Assembly: GCF_000516985.1 (NCBI RefSeq)
Contig: NW_006917099.1
Coordinates: forward strand, 372,001-436,000
Source of the DNA: Pestalotiopsis fici W106-1
Lineage: Eukaryota; Ascomycota; Sordariomycetes; Amphisphaeriales; Sporocadaceae
Reading direction: 5' to 3'
Length of the DNA: 64,000 bases
Each line of letters opens with the position of its first letter. Position 1 is the first letter of the stretch. The notes beneath the pieces are model-generated. The model searched no databases. It saw only the letters and a program-made list of their open reading frames with translations, and was not told the origin of the DNA. Positions 55,361-64,000 of the stretch are shown one piece after another. A program made the position numbers and the translations under genes.

Positions 55361-55920
55361 GGAGGGTGTCCCGTGACCGAGTTTGAATAGGTGATGCGAC
55401 CAAGAGTTGCATTTAAAGCATCGCTTCAGGACGATCCGTTCCCTCAACGGCAGTTATGGTGTATAGGTGGACACTAACCACCAGATTCAGTATGCGCTGT
55501 AGCCAATTGCCGACGTCGACGACAGGGGCCAAGCTGGGCGACTAGGGGTCGCTGTCCAAAAGCAACTGATCTCCGCGTCTAGTTCAAGAGAGGACCATGC
55601 TATTCTCATCTTTCTGCTACAACACCGTCACAATGGGTCTACTACCAGCAAGGATAACTTTGGTACGGTCACAACTCTTCCGCTTATCAAGTTGCATGAT
55701 TGTATTTAAGTTGGTTGCAGTCAAGCTTTTTGATGCGACATTTTGATATGAACAGCAGTCGACCTTAGCCGAACACATGCTGGTAGTCCCTGGAGATCCA
55801 TTTGACATAAAGTGCCATGTCTGCTCTCGAGATCGAGTTTAACCTTTCACTTCTGCTGTGCTGTATTAATCCAAGATTCTGATAAACGAATTCGTTCCGC
55901 TAGCACAAACAGACGTCACG
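55361..55920. other. Upstream region of secreted-protein gene
   Basis: No coding pattern is seen. It joins the tRNA-flank duplication to the start of the secreted-protein gene. Confidence 0.55.
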
Positions 55921-57053
55921 ATGCTACCCTTGGTACTGCTCACCTTCTTGAGCCTTGCCAGCCAGGCTTCGGCGGCAACATGGTACTTTCTCCGATACTA
56001 TACGCCGTCCGGTGCCAAGTTCACCTCCTTCTCCGGAGAGATGGTGATTCCCGCATTACCACAAGCAGGCACATACTATCTCTGGCCCGGATTGCAACCA
56101 ACCGACAACAGTGGTGTCTACCAGAACGTGCTCGACGGTCGAAGCGGCACCTGGTGGATCGGTTCTGGATGGTATGATTTCTTTTTTTTATTCCTGCTTG
56201 ATTACGGACATTCAATCTCCATTGAATGCGAGATAGAGAGCCCGTTTCAACTGACGGATATCGGCGCACTAACACTGCAATAGGTGCTGTAGCAACCCGA
56301 GTCTGCCCTGGGGGAGCGGTTTCAACACCTATGCCGGAGAAACCGTGACATTCAGCAATACGCGTAAGTATTTACTTTGCTTTTCATTGTCGAGTCGCCG
56401 ACTCCGGCTAGCATCAAAAATGCGTGCCATCTTGAGCTTTGAATTGGCAATGCACAAGCTTATAACCCATAGTCTAACTACTGAAATGCTAGACGAGAAT
56501 AATTGCTAACATGAGACCACAGTTAAAAGTGACAACTCTGGCTGGACTTCCACCCTCACCAGATCTGCCAATGGAGCTAGCGTCACCGACACCTTTGCTT
56601 TGGGTCAGTTCTACAGTCTCTCCCAGAAAGAAAAGGCGTACTTTGCCTATGATGCCATTTCCCACTAACTGTATCATTTTAGCCGACAAATCCTTCAACC
56701 AAGTCTTGTTCGCAATTGAGCTGTGAGTTCTTCCAGTAGTGGCAGGCTAAATCTTGATTCAGCTATACTAATCTCTACTTGCAGGACCGGCGTGAGCTGG
56801 GATTTTGGACAACTCGCCTTCAAGAACGTCAGGATCGTGAGTTCATATCTAGCCATGTTCAAGATTTTTTTGCAGCTGCTGACTGATCATCTCTGTATAG
56901 ACTAGCACCGGAACCGACTCTAGTTGGTGCACTTCGAGTCCTGAGAACTACAATAGTGCTACCACCTACTCTATCAGCGGCGTCTCAGCCAGTGTCAGCG
57001 GCAGCACTGTCACTTGCACCATCAGCTCTGTGATTCTGCAAAAGCCAGCCTAA
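55921..57053 (+). CDS. Secreted beta-sandwich protein, concanavalin A-like
   Basis: Six small exons (55921-56171, 56284-56363, 56523-56603, 56683-56722, 56785-56836, 56901-57053) join with matching phases to 218 residues. The first 18 residues are a classic signal peptide (LPLVLLTFLSLASQASA). The mature part contains SGEMVIPALPQAGTYYLWPGLQP, a GVYQNVLDG block, CCSNPSLPWGSG and a Ser/Thr-rich strand pattern ending in SSVILQKPA. This resembles small secreted fungal proteins with a concanavalin A/glutamic-peptidase-like beta-sandwich, but I cannot assign catalytic residues, so no enzyme activity is claimed. Four cysteines (two adjacent, two in the C-terminal third) could form disulfides. Five introns in about 1.1 kb is dense for its neighbours. 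Confidence 0.78.
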
Positions 57054-57786
57054 GCCGACGTCTGCTTCCGGGACCCGCGTGTAGCTTGGTCTTACTGGCA
57101 ATATGCACATCACGATTTTATGGTTATACTATCTTCAATCGGTAACACGAAGTCTAGATACTATGCACAATGCAACGCGAAAACATGATTTTCGCTTATC
57201 CATTGCCATTTCTGTATCAAGTCATTGGTGTCATGCTGGTTTCTATGGTGCGTGGTTTCGATGGCGTGTGCGTCAAGGCCGTGCTAGTATCAACTTGCCG
57301 CTCGCTGGGTCATACAACACTTTTGGGCGAGAGAATAATCATCTACGTTTCTGTATTCATACTTCATCATAGCGCTGTAACGTAAACCCAACTATGCGCC
57401 TATAATGGATGATCAAGGGATTAATTGAATACATATCTTTGTTCTGGGAATGCGCCCATGTGGCACAGCCGAGTTATGCCAGGATCATTGCCTACCTGTA
57501 TGCCCTACCGCACAGTACTGTGTACACCCAACCCCAGTCGCAGCTGGTGCCTGGCGCTAGACGTCAGCCCGCATACCTATAAATGCGCGAGACACGCCAA
57601 CAATCATCATTCAGCCTTTTCTCCAACTCTTCTATGTGAGAGATCCGCGGTTCACCCATTCTCAATCTCTAGGATGTGGTGACTACGATAGTTCCTGAGC
57701 AGGAGTGCAAACGCTACAGTCCAACTTCTAGGCCATCCAGCTTGGCAAGTCTGCAGGCGGTAGAGCTTCATGCGGGCATCGCCAAA
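57054..57786. other. Upstream region of the RING-YEATS gene
   Basis: No coding gene is seen. The frame of the next gene is open back to 57676 but has no ATG before 57787. Confidence 0.55.
57578..57584 (+). promoter_or_regulatory. Candidate TATA box of RING-YEATS gene
   Basis: TATAAAT lies 209 bases before the ATG at 57787 and just after a GACGTCAG word that resembles a CRE/ATF site. Confidence 0.4.
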
Positions 57787-58764
57787 ATGAGTTCTCTTGA
57801 CACACGAGATGCCAGAGCTGCTCGACGAGCCCGACGGGATCAGTCTTCAGCGCAAAACACTTTGGGTCCTTCGCGACTACACTCTGATGCCATGCCGAGG
57901 AGCCTTGGTGAGCAAGATACGCAGAATGCCAATGACGAGGAGGTGAGCGAAGACGATACATGTCCCATCTGCCGTCTTCTACTCCACGAACCCGTGACTA
58001 CTACGTGCAACCATACGCTCTGCAAATTTTGCATGGCGCAATGGGCTTCCGTCTCGCTGGCAGCCCCAATGACCATTGTGGACGTCGACGAAGAACCAGT
58101 CGAGTTTGACGCTGTATCCGAGCTCGAGGCGAGATGTCCAATGTGCCGAACCATGACCACTGCGACAGCAAATCCGGCCCTCGCACAGGAGCTCAAGTCG
58201 AGATATCCATTGACGCATGGCGAGCGAGAGGCAGAGGCACATGCAGAAGCCGACGGCCTCGGTGGAGATGCCATCCACACCATTACTGTGTACATTGGCA
58301 ACCGCCATACCCGGATCCCGCCGTCACCAGGTTCCCCGCACAACATACATGACTGGACATTCTTCGTGCGCCCGAGTAGAACCGACATTGTCGAAGAGGT
58401 TCACATCTTTCTGCATCCAACCTTTCGACAGAATCGGGTCGTCAGACAACGCCCTCCCTACCAAATCTCGCGAGTGGGCTGGGGTATCTTTACCATTACC
58501 GCATCTGTTGTCCTCAAAGCGGGCTACTCCTGGGTCTCGGATGACGCCCAGGACTCTCCGGATGGCGCAGTCAAGGGCGTGTTGCCCCTCGAGTGGATGT
58601 TGGACTTTGATGGCTTTGGTGGCAAGGGAAGCATGGGGAGGTGTCGCCTTAAGGTCAAGAATGACCGTGACTGGGATGGTGTTAGTGAAGAAGAGGAACG
58701 GGATCAAAGAGAGTGGGGCAGGATGATTCGCCAATATGAACGAGATGGACGATATGAACCATGA
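57787..58764 (+). CDS. RING finger protein with YEATS-like domain
   Basis: A single exon encodes 325 residues. Residues 59-120 form a C3HC4 RING with a long insert between the fourth and last zinc pairs (CPICRLLLHEPVTTTCNHTLCKFC..CPMC). After a charged linker, residues 164-253 fit the YEATS/pYEATS immunoglobulin-like fold: HTITVYIGNRHTRI, IHDWTFFVRPS, VEEVHIFLHPTF, PPYQISRVGWGIFTI. YEATS domains in chromatin complexes read acylated lysine, while pYEATS domains are found in other signalling proteins. The protein is probably an E3 ubiquitin ligase with a YEATS-like recognition or assembly domain. Whether it binds histones cannot be read from sequence. The C-terminus is rich in Asp, Glu and Arg. 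The ATG at 57787 (AAAATGAGT) is the first in frame. Confidence 0.82.
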   Translation: MSSLDTRDARAARRARRDQSSAQNTLGPSRLHSDAMPRSLGEQDTQNANDEEVSEDDTCPICRLLLHEPVTTTCNHTLCKFCMAQWASVSLAAPMTIVDVDEEPVEFDAVSELEARCPMCRTMTTATANPALAQELKSRYPLTHGEREAEAHAEADGLGGDAIHTITVYIGNRHTRIPPSPGSPHNIHDWTFFVRPSRTDIVEEVHIFLHPTFRQNRVVRQRPPYQISRVGWGIFTITASVVLKAGYSWVSDDAQDSPDGAVKGVLPLEWMLDFDGFGGKGSMGRCRLKVKNDRDWDGVSEEEERDQREWGRMIRQYERDGRYEP

Positions 58765-59156
58765 GGGTAATAAAGTGGATAATCAAGTCGGACCGTTCTT
58801 GACTCCCATACAAATTTCGCTGTTCGGCTCAAGATCTTGCCACTGAGGGAAGTGAGAGAAGACTTAAAACTAAAAACTAAAACTTGGAGCTCATGAGCCT
58901 TAAGAAGTGAAAGGTGGACTTGATCCAGTGCATGAGTAAAACATGATGTCAAATTCACTAATCGGGTCAATACAGAACCTGGAAGCCCATAATTCATGTA
59001 GCCGTCTCATACCACGGCCATCCTCATCAGTCCAATAATTATCCAGCCTTAAGCTTCCGCACTATCCATCGCAAGGCATTTACCAGTCTTGAGCCTCCAA
59101 GAACGGGTTTTTCTTATGCCTTCGGGGTATGTCCCTAGTCGTGTCTTTGCTGCCAT
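58765..59156. other. Convergent intergenic region
   Basis: It holds the 3' ends of the RING-YEATS gene and the opposite orphan gene. Nothing else is seen. Confidence 0.6.
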
Positions 59157-60176
59157 CTAGTGATTGCGCTCACCGAGGTAGGATTGCATCTCCATCACTT
59201 CCCGAGTAATATCCTCCAACGTGTGCTTGAGATAGCGACGGTGCATCTCGTCTTGGCGAATGTAATGCTCAATCTCCTCAATTGTCTGTCTGACACTCCC
59301 CGTTGAGGATCCGAATCGTGGAGGACGCGGCATACTCCCTAGGGGAAGGAGCTCGACTCTTGGGGGGCCTGGAGACTTGGTGAAGGGACTTGCAACGAAT
59401 GAAGCACGGTCACTCAAGTTGTTGACAGGAGGACGCGGTGGACCATGCTCAAAGTCAAGGGTGCAGGAGCTGGCGCGAGAATCGATGGGCTCGATCGCCA
59501 AGCCAATTGTCAAGTCGTCTTCAATGAGTATGGGGTTCTCTTTGGTCATGCCGTCGGCTAGGCGCTTCTTGCGTCTTCTTTGACGACCACTAACATGTCT
59601 GATCTGACAATCATCGCTGCTTCCCTCTTGACCACTGGTTCTTCTACTCTGGTCATTGGCCGGGTCAGCCCGAGGGAAAGGCCGAAGGCCTTTAGGTTGA
59701 TGGTAAGCTTGATAAGCTTCAAGTAGACTTGGAGAATGCGGTTGCTTTGCGATCCAGGATATCCAGGGGAAGTTTCCATATTGGGATGGATCATTTATAG
59801 GTTCATCATATGGTGCATCGTGCAATGGCGTCTCCTGTAATGAAAAGGAGGTGTGTGTCTTGTGGCCGTCAGAAAAACCTGGGTAAGTGCTCATGGGGCC
59901 AAGGCTGCTGAGATTATTGGAGTCGACGCTTCGTCCATAGTAGGGAGTGATGAGATCTATGCGCTGATGGGGCCAGGGACTGATGGGCAACACACATGGG
60001 CGATGGTAACCCACTGGTGGGCGCGATGAGCCCAAGTCTGCTGGACCACCTTGGCCATTGCCGTGTTCGTCTCCTCGACTCTTGTTCTTATCACCCTTTG
60101 GATCTGGGCAATGCAGGTCGAGTAACTTTAACACAGGATCAGTGTCATCATCGTCTTGGGGGTATACGAAAGCCAT
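59157..60176 (-). CDS. Uncharacterised protein with C-terminal coiled coil
   Basis: A single exon encodes 339 residues starting MAFVYPQDDDDTDP. I do not recognise a family. The protein is mostly disordered: Pro, Ser, Asp and Tyr rich, with a basic patch RQRRRKKRLADG at about 209-220 that could be a nuclear signal. The last 50 residues (TIEEIEHYIRQDEMHRRYLKHTLEDIT) are predicted helical with a heptad-like pattern, suggesting dimerisation. A Pro-rich segment with PRPPRFGSS precedes it. Full-length coding without stops, an ATG in fair context and the compositional shift to a C-terminal coiled coil make it a likely real gene. It diverges from the checkpoint gene across 1.2 kb. Confidence 0.7.
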   Translation of the reverse strand: MAFVYPQDDDDTDPVLKLLDLHCPDPKGDKNKSRGDEHGNGQGGPADLGSSRPPVGYHRPCVLPISPWPHQRIDLITPYYGRSVDSNNLSSLGPMSTYPGFSDGHKTHTSFSLQETPLHDAPYDEPINDPSQYGNFPWISWIAKQPHSPSLLEAYQAYHQPKGLRPFPRADPANDQSRRTSGQEGSSDDCQIRHVSGRQRRRKKRLADGMTKENPILIEDDLTIGLAIEPIDSRASSCTLDFEHGPPRPPVNNLSDRASFVASPFTKSPGPPRVELLPLGSMPRPPRFGSSTGSVRQTIEEIEHYIRQDEMHRRYLKHTLEDITREVMEMQSYLGERNH

Positions 60177-61335
60177 CGCTGTTGGATCACACGAGAACCT
60201 GTTGGCATAGTCTTGTGTCCAAGAATCAAGAAAATTGTGGAAAGGAAATGATATAAATATAATTAAGAAAAAGACTAAATGGCCAAAAATTGTATTTACT
60301 CAGGTTACGATTGTTGAGGCCTTTCTGAGGCGCCAAATCATTTCACCTAGTTATTGCCCACGGCTTTAAATAGACGTCTTTGCTTGGGCATCAACAAACC
60401 AAGCAGAGCCTCACACTAGAGGAAAAAGCTACCATCCCGTGCAGAGGCAATGGATATCTGCCGGTTCACGGCTCATAATAAATGTAAAAATGTAAGTCTT
60501 ATATTAGGCATTGAATTACCCTCTCTTTAAGTAAATAGCCGCCTAGAAAAGATGAAGGAAAGGTAACAGAGAAAAAGACATTCTTCTTCCTTGGCAGAAA
60601 AAATAATGATGATGACTGACATTGTTGGCCCTAGCGTGAACCATCAAGACTTCTCATACTCAAGAAAACTTGCAATTCATCAAGTAATTCAGGTCCTGCC
60701 ATCACTTGGACTGGTAATCGCATTATTTGGCATTCACACGAACATAGAACTCACCTGGCAACCCAATCGACGGTCAGTCACACAATCATACGAACTAAGC
60801 CTTTAATTTAACATGAACACAAGAAAATGAAGAGTTGAAACTTCAGTTGAAGGCCGAGGTAGAACTGAGGGAAGGGGGAAAAAGCCTTGCCTTCCCTACC
60901 TCGCGTATACCATTCGTCCACCAACAGCGTTAATCCTTGTTATGTGACCGTGACTGCCTTTCATATATTAACAAATGGAACGGTTCGTGCTAGGCAACAG
61001 CCACTTGTTGCAGCAACTTCATACCTGCTAAAAACTAGACGCATTTAGCTTGAATTAGCTGTCTCTCACTCGAGCAACCACTTTAAGGCCCGGCCTCAAT
61101 CACATGATCTGGCGTCAAGACTAACACGCGTCCTAAATTTCCAAGTTCTCTTTGTTCACGCAAACGCTGGGATAATTTTTTTTGTTTCACGCCTCGCCTG
61201 TAGGCGAGGAAGTAGGCAACTACACTTTCCACCACTTGGCTCTGTTCTCAAATTATCCCAGCCTGCAACTCGAGAGCTTTCGAGGTTTGCCCATAACTAC
61301 GAAGCACCGACCAATCGGTATGATTTTGTTGCACA
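60177..61335. other. Divergent upstream region
   Basis: It lies between the orphan coiled-coil gene and the Rad9-like gene and is AT-rich near 60240-60300. Short frames at 60591-60806 and 61182-61385 are not supported. Confidence 0.55.
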
Positions 61336-64000
61336 ATGGCGGCCAAGCCAAAATCGGTCCAAGCCGCCGAGAAAAGAGCTTATGATGGCCAGAATGAAAG
61401 TCAAGACTCTCAGACCCTGATGGAGAGATATCATAGCGAGCATGGGATTGGAACGGTAAGAAAAGCATTAACCGCCTCTCGTGCCGCCCATGTTGGCTAA
61501 TTTGTCGCCTTTGTAGCTAAGCTCTTCGCCAATGATACACCACGATCCAGTTAGTAAGTATTTCATCAATTTTACGTTTCTACTCAAATCATATTGTCGC
61601 TTTTTGTGCTTGAAGACCGACCCCATGTTGAACAAGAGTGCTGGTTCGCTAAACTTTAAAGATGTGAACGCAAAAGTCGAGTCAGCGGCTCAGTCTACAA
61701 GGGTCGGAAAGGTAAAGTACCATCCCCTGTTCCCCGATCGGCGCTAGGGGTGGCACTGACAGGAAACCCCCACAGTCCACTAAATTGCCCAACGACGACG
61801 CGCTGGAACCCGAAACGCGTCCCATCGACAGTCTCCCTCTCGCTTTCAATTCCGACCACAGGCCATGTAGTAGCTACAAAGCCTCATCCCCTCGTTCATC
61901 GCACGCTCTGGAGACCGGCAGATCGCAAGGGCAGCTTCAAACTCTACGTGATGCTGGGTTATTTTCCGCCATTGTCGATCGACCGAGTCTGTTGACGAAA
62001 AATGGTGTTCTTCGCCCAGTTGCGCCACCCAAAGTTGCCGGCCCACTGAGGACAGAGACCTTGAAGAACAGGAAGATGGACGACCTTTCGCCCGAGTCTC
62101 CGACTCAATCAAACGATGGCAGGAGCTACGAGCAATACCGAAGCTACTATGAACCCGGCCTTGCGTCCTCTCAACCATCCAAAGAGCAAGAACAACAAAG
62201 GCCCTCCGGGCTTATCGACCAGGCAGAGTCGCAAATATCCCGGGCAAGCAGCTCACACGAGCACCGAACATTACATGAAGACGAAACAGGGGCTGTCAAA
62301 TTTGACTGGAATCCTCTCGAGAATGATGGCCACGATGAGGTCACACCATCAGAGTTGACAGGCACGTCGCAGCCAAATGCTATTGCAGGGTCGGCTCTTG
62401 AACGGGGTGGTATGCCGGCGCCGACTATGCTTCCTCCAGAGACACCGCTGGTCCCCTCGCGAATGTTCCAGTCAAATGGAACAGCCAGTGACTTGATGGG
62501 GGCTTCGCAGCTCTTCCAGCAGACGCAGTTCACCTCAGGTGCCAAGAAGTTAGCCTCGCCCACCTCTTCGCGACCGTCGCCCATGATATTCAATCATAAT
62601 ACAATTTCTCCGAATAATGCCTCCTCTCCTCTTAAAGACCGTGGATTACGCACATCACCTCTACAAGGCCCAGTTACAAGTCCGGCGTGTTCTGCCCCGG
62701 CTACTTCATCGGTTGTCAAACCACGCGAACAACAGGAACCGGACATTGTCCTAGAAACTATTCCAGGATCGCCTAATGCATTTCAGTCGAAACTGAGACA
62801 CCGGCCTGACCCCATCGGTGACTATGCACCTATTCGAAACTCACCAGATCCCTACAATACCCTAGATAGGTCTCAAGACCAGACAGATTCGGATGATGAC
62901 AATTCACAAGAGCGCCGTCGGCTCGCGAGGCAAAGACAAGAGAGGGCAAACAGATCTTTGACAAACATCACTCTGCCAAAGCAATGTAGCAAAGATAACA
63001 TCGAAGTACCTTCCACCAATCGAAGGAAAAAGAACGCCCTTGCCCAGTCCACAGTCGCCTCGTCCATTGAAGTCATCAAGCCCCGTCTACGCCCCGACGT
63101 AACGAGTGGACACGACTCACAGGAAACTGTTGCAGATTCGCAGGAAGTTTCGGGGACAACTATCGGAGTGCCAAACTCAGAAGAATCGCCAGCCGAAAAG
63201 ATAATTATAGACGTGGCGAAGGAAGATGTGCACTCGGAGCTTCCTTCTGCCCCCCAGCAGAGCGATGAGACGAATGAGACGAATGGAACCAAAGAGACCA
63301 TTCCAGAGACCAGTCCTCCTGGCAGCCGGCTTCCAAAACGGAGCACACAACCTACCAAAGTCAATTCTACCGAACAGCGGACTCTACGTTCGTCGGGAAG
63401 AATTAATCAAAGCAGCCGACTCAGCTCTGAGGAGACGAGAGAAGTCCCTTCCTCGCCGCCACTCCCGGCACCAATCGCAGCTTCTACGCAGGGCCCTCCC
63501 CGCCGGTCGTCTAAGTCACGGCCTGCGGCCACTCCCATCCCTCCGAATTCAGCCGGCGCCGTCAGTGAAAATGGGCCACCCACGACCTCGTCTACGTTGA
63601 CTGTCCTGACCGAGACACCGCAACCCACATCCAGTAGTACGCCAAACACAGATACAAACGATGTGCAAGAGTCTGAGAACAGGGACCATGTGCCTACGGC
63701 AAACAACCTTGACTTGTCATCACCAGCGGCAGCGAAGAATAGCCGCCAAAAGCCCACAAGGCTCAAGACCTACTCATCCCCGCGAAACAAACGCCACGCT
63801 TCTGTCTCGACGGATGAACTGGCATTTTCAACGCCAAACTCAGCTCTCGCAGGGCGGACGTCTCGCTCGTTTCTGCGCAAGTCAGTCAATGAAACACGAC
63901 AGCATCATTCCAACGCGGGCCTTTTTCATGGCATGACATTTGCTACGTCCTTTCAGTCAGATCGGGAGAAGCAGTCGGTTGAGAAGATGATCACTGCAGG
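61336..64000 (+). CDS. Rad9/Crb2-like DNA-damage checkpoint mediator, 5' part
   Basis: Four exons are visible (61336-61455, 61517-61549, 61616-61711, 61776-64000), 824 residues before the window ends. All junctions are phase 0. The 33-base second exon is required: using the GTTAGT donor after HHDP joins TDPMLNKSAGSLNF in frame, while the more obvious GTAAGT four bases later leads to a stop. The long Ser/Pro/Thr-rich region has many SQ/TQ sites (SQDSQT, DSQETVADSQEV, QQTQFTS), as in substrates of ATM/ATR kinases. Near 798 the sequence GLFHGMTFATSF..EKQSVEKMI looks like the first strand and helix of a BRCT domain. This suits Rad9/Crb2/53BP1-type mediators that recruit effector kinase. I do not see a Tudor domain in the visible part, so another BRCT repair factor remains possible. 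Confidence 0.65.

Overview
The window comes from a filamentous ascomycete, most likely Sordariomycetes and probably Hypocreales. Genes carry short GT-AG introns of about 45-120 bases. The gene content includes fungal-specific families (Clr5, SNG1/DUF3533, sphingolipid C9-methyltransferase, PAN1, VID21), and intergenic spaces are long. There is no bacterial operon structure and no CRISPR array. I reassembled exons by hand from reading frame, splice sites and family conservation, so exon borders are predictions.

Layout. 0-2.8 kb holds the C-terminal part of an SNG1-like membrane protein and a convergent amino acid permease. 3.9-11.1 kb is an accessory-looking island: a papain-fold membrane protein, two convergent membrane-protein genes that both appear broken, and an intracellular trypsin-like protease fused to a seven-blade WD40 propeller. 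11.4-14.1 kb is a GH31 glycosidase. 14.9-36.9 kb is mostly conserved housekeeping: PAN1 (endocytosis), sphingolipid C9-methyltransferase, SPP2 (splicing), VID21/EAF1 (NuA4), MAK11 (60S biogenesis) and an INSIG-family ER protein. 36.9-44.0 kb has no gene I can support. 44.0-48.9 kb has a double-RING/LON protein and a Clr5-domain protein. 49.9-53.3 kb carries two diverged copies of an undescribed small two-exon gene with similar promoters. 55.0-61 kb has an intron-containing tRNA-Ser(GCU) followed by a duplicated 3' flank, a six-exon secreted protein, a RING-YEATS fusion and an orphan protein. The window ends inside a Rad9/Crb2-like DNA-damage checkpoint gene.

The housekeeping genes are not functionally clustered. 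The best candidates for undescribed biology are the 3.9-11.1 kb island (intracellular protease sensor/effector architecture, head-to-head starts 23 bp apart, two decaying partners), the small paralogous pair at 49.9 and 53.0 kb, and the RING-YEATS protein at 57.8 kb. Functional readings of these three are inference.
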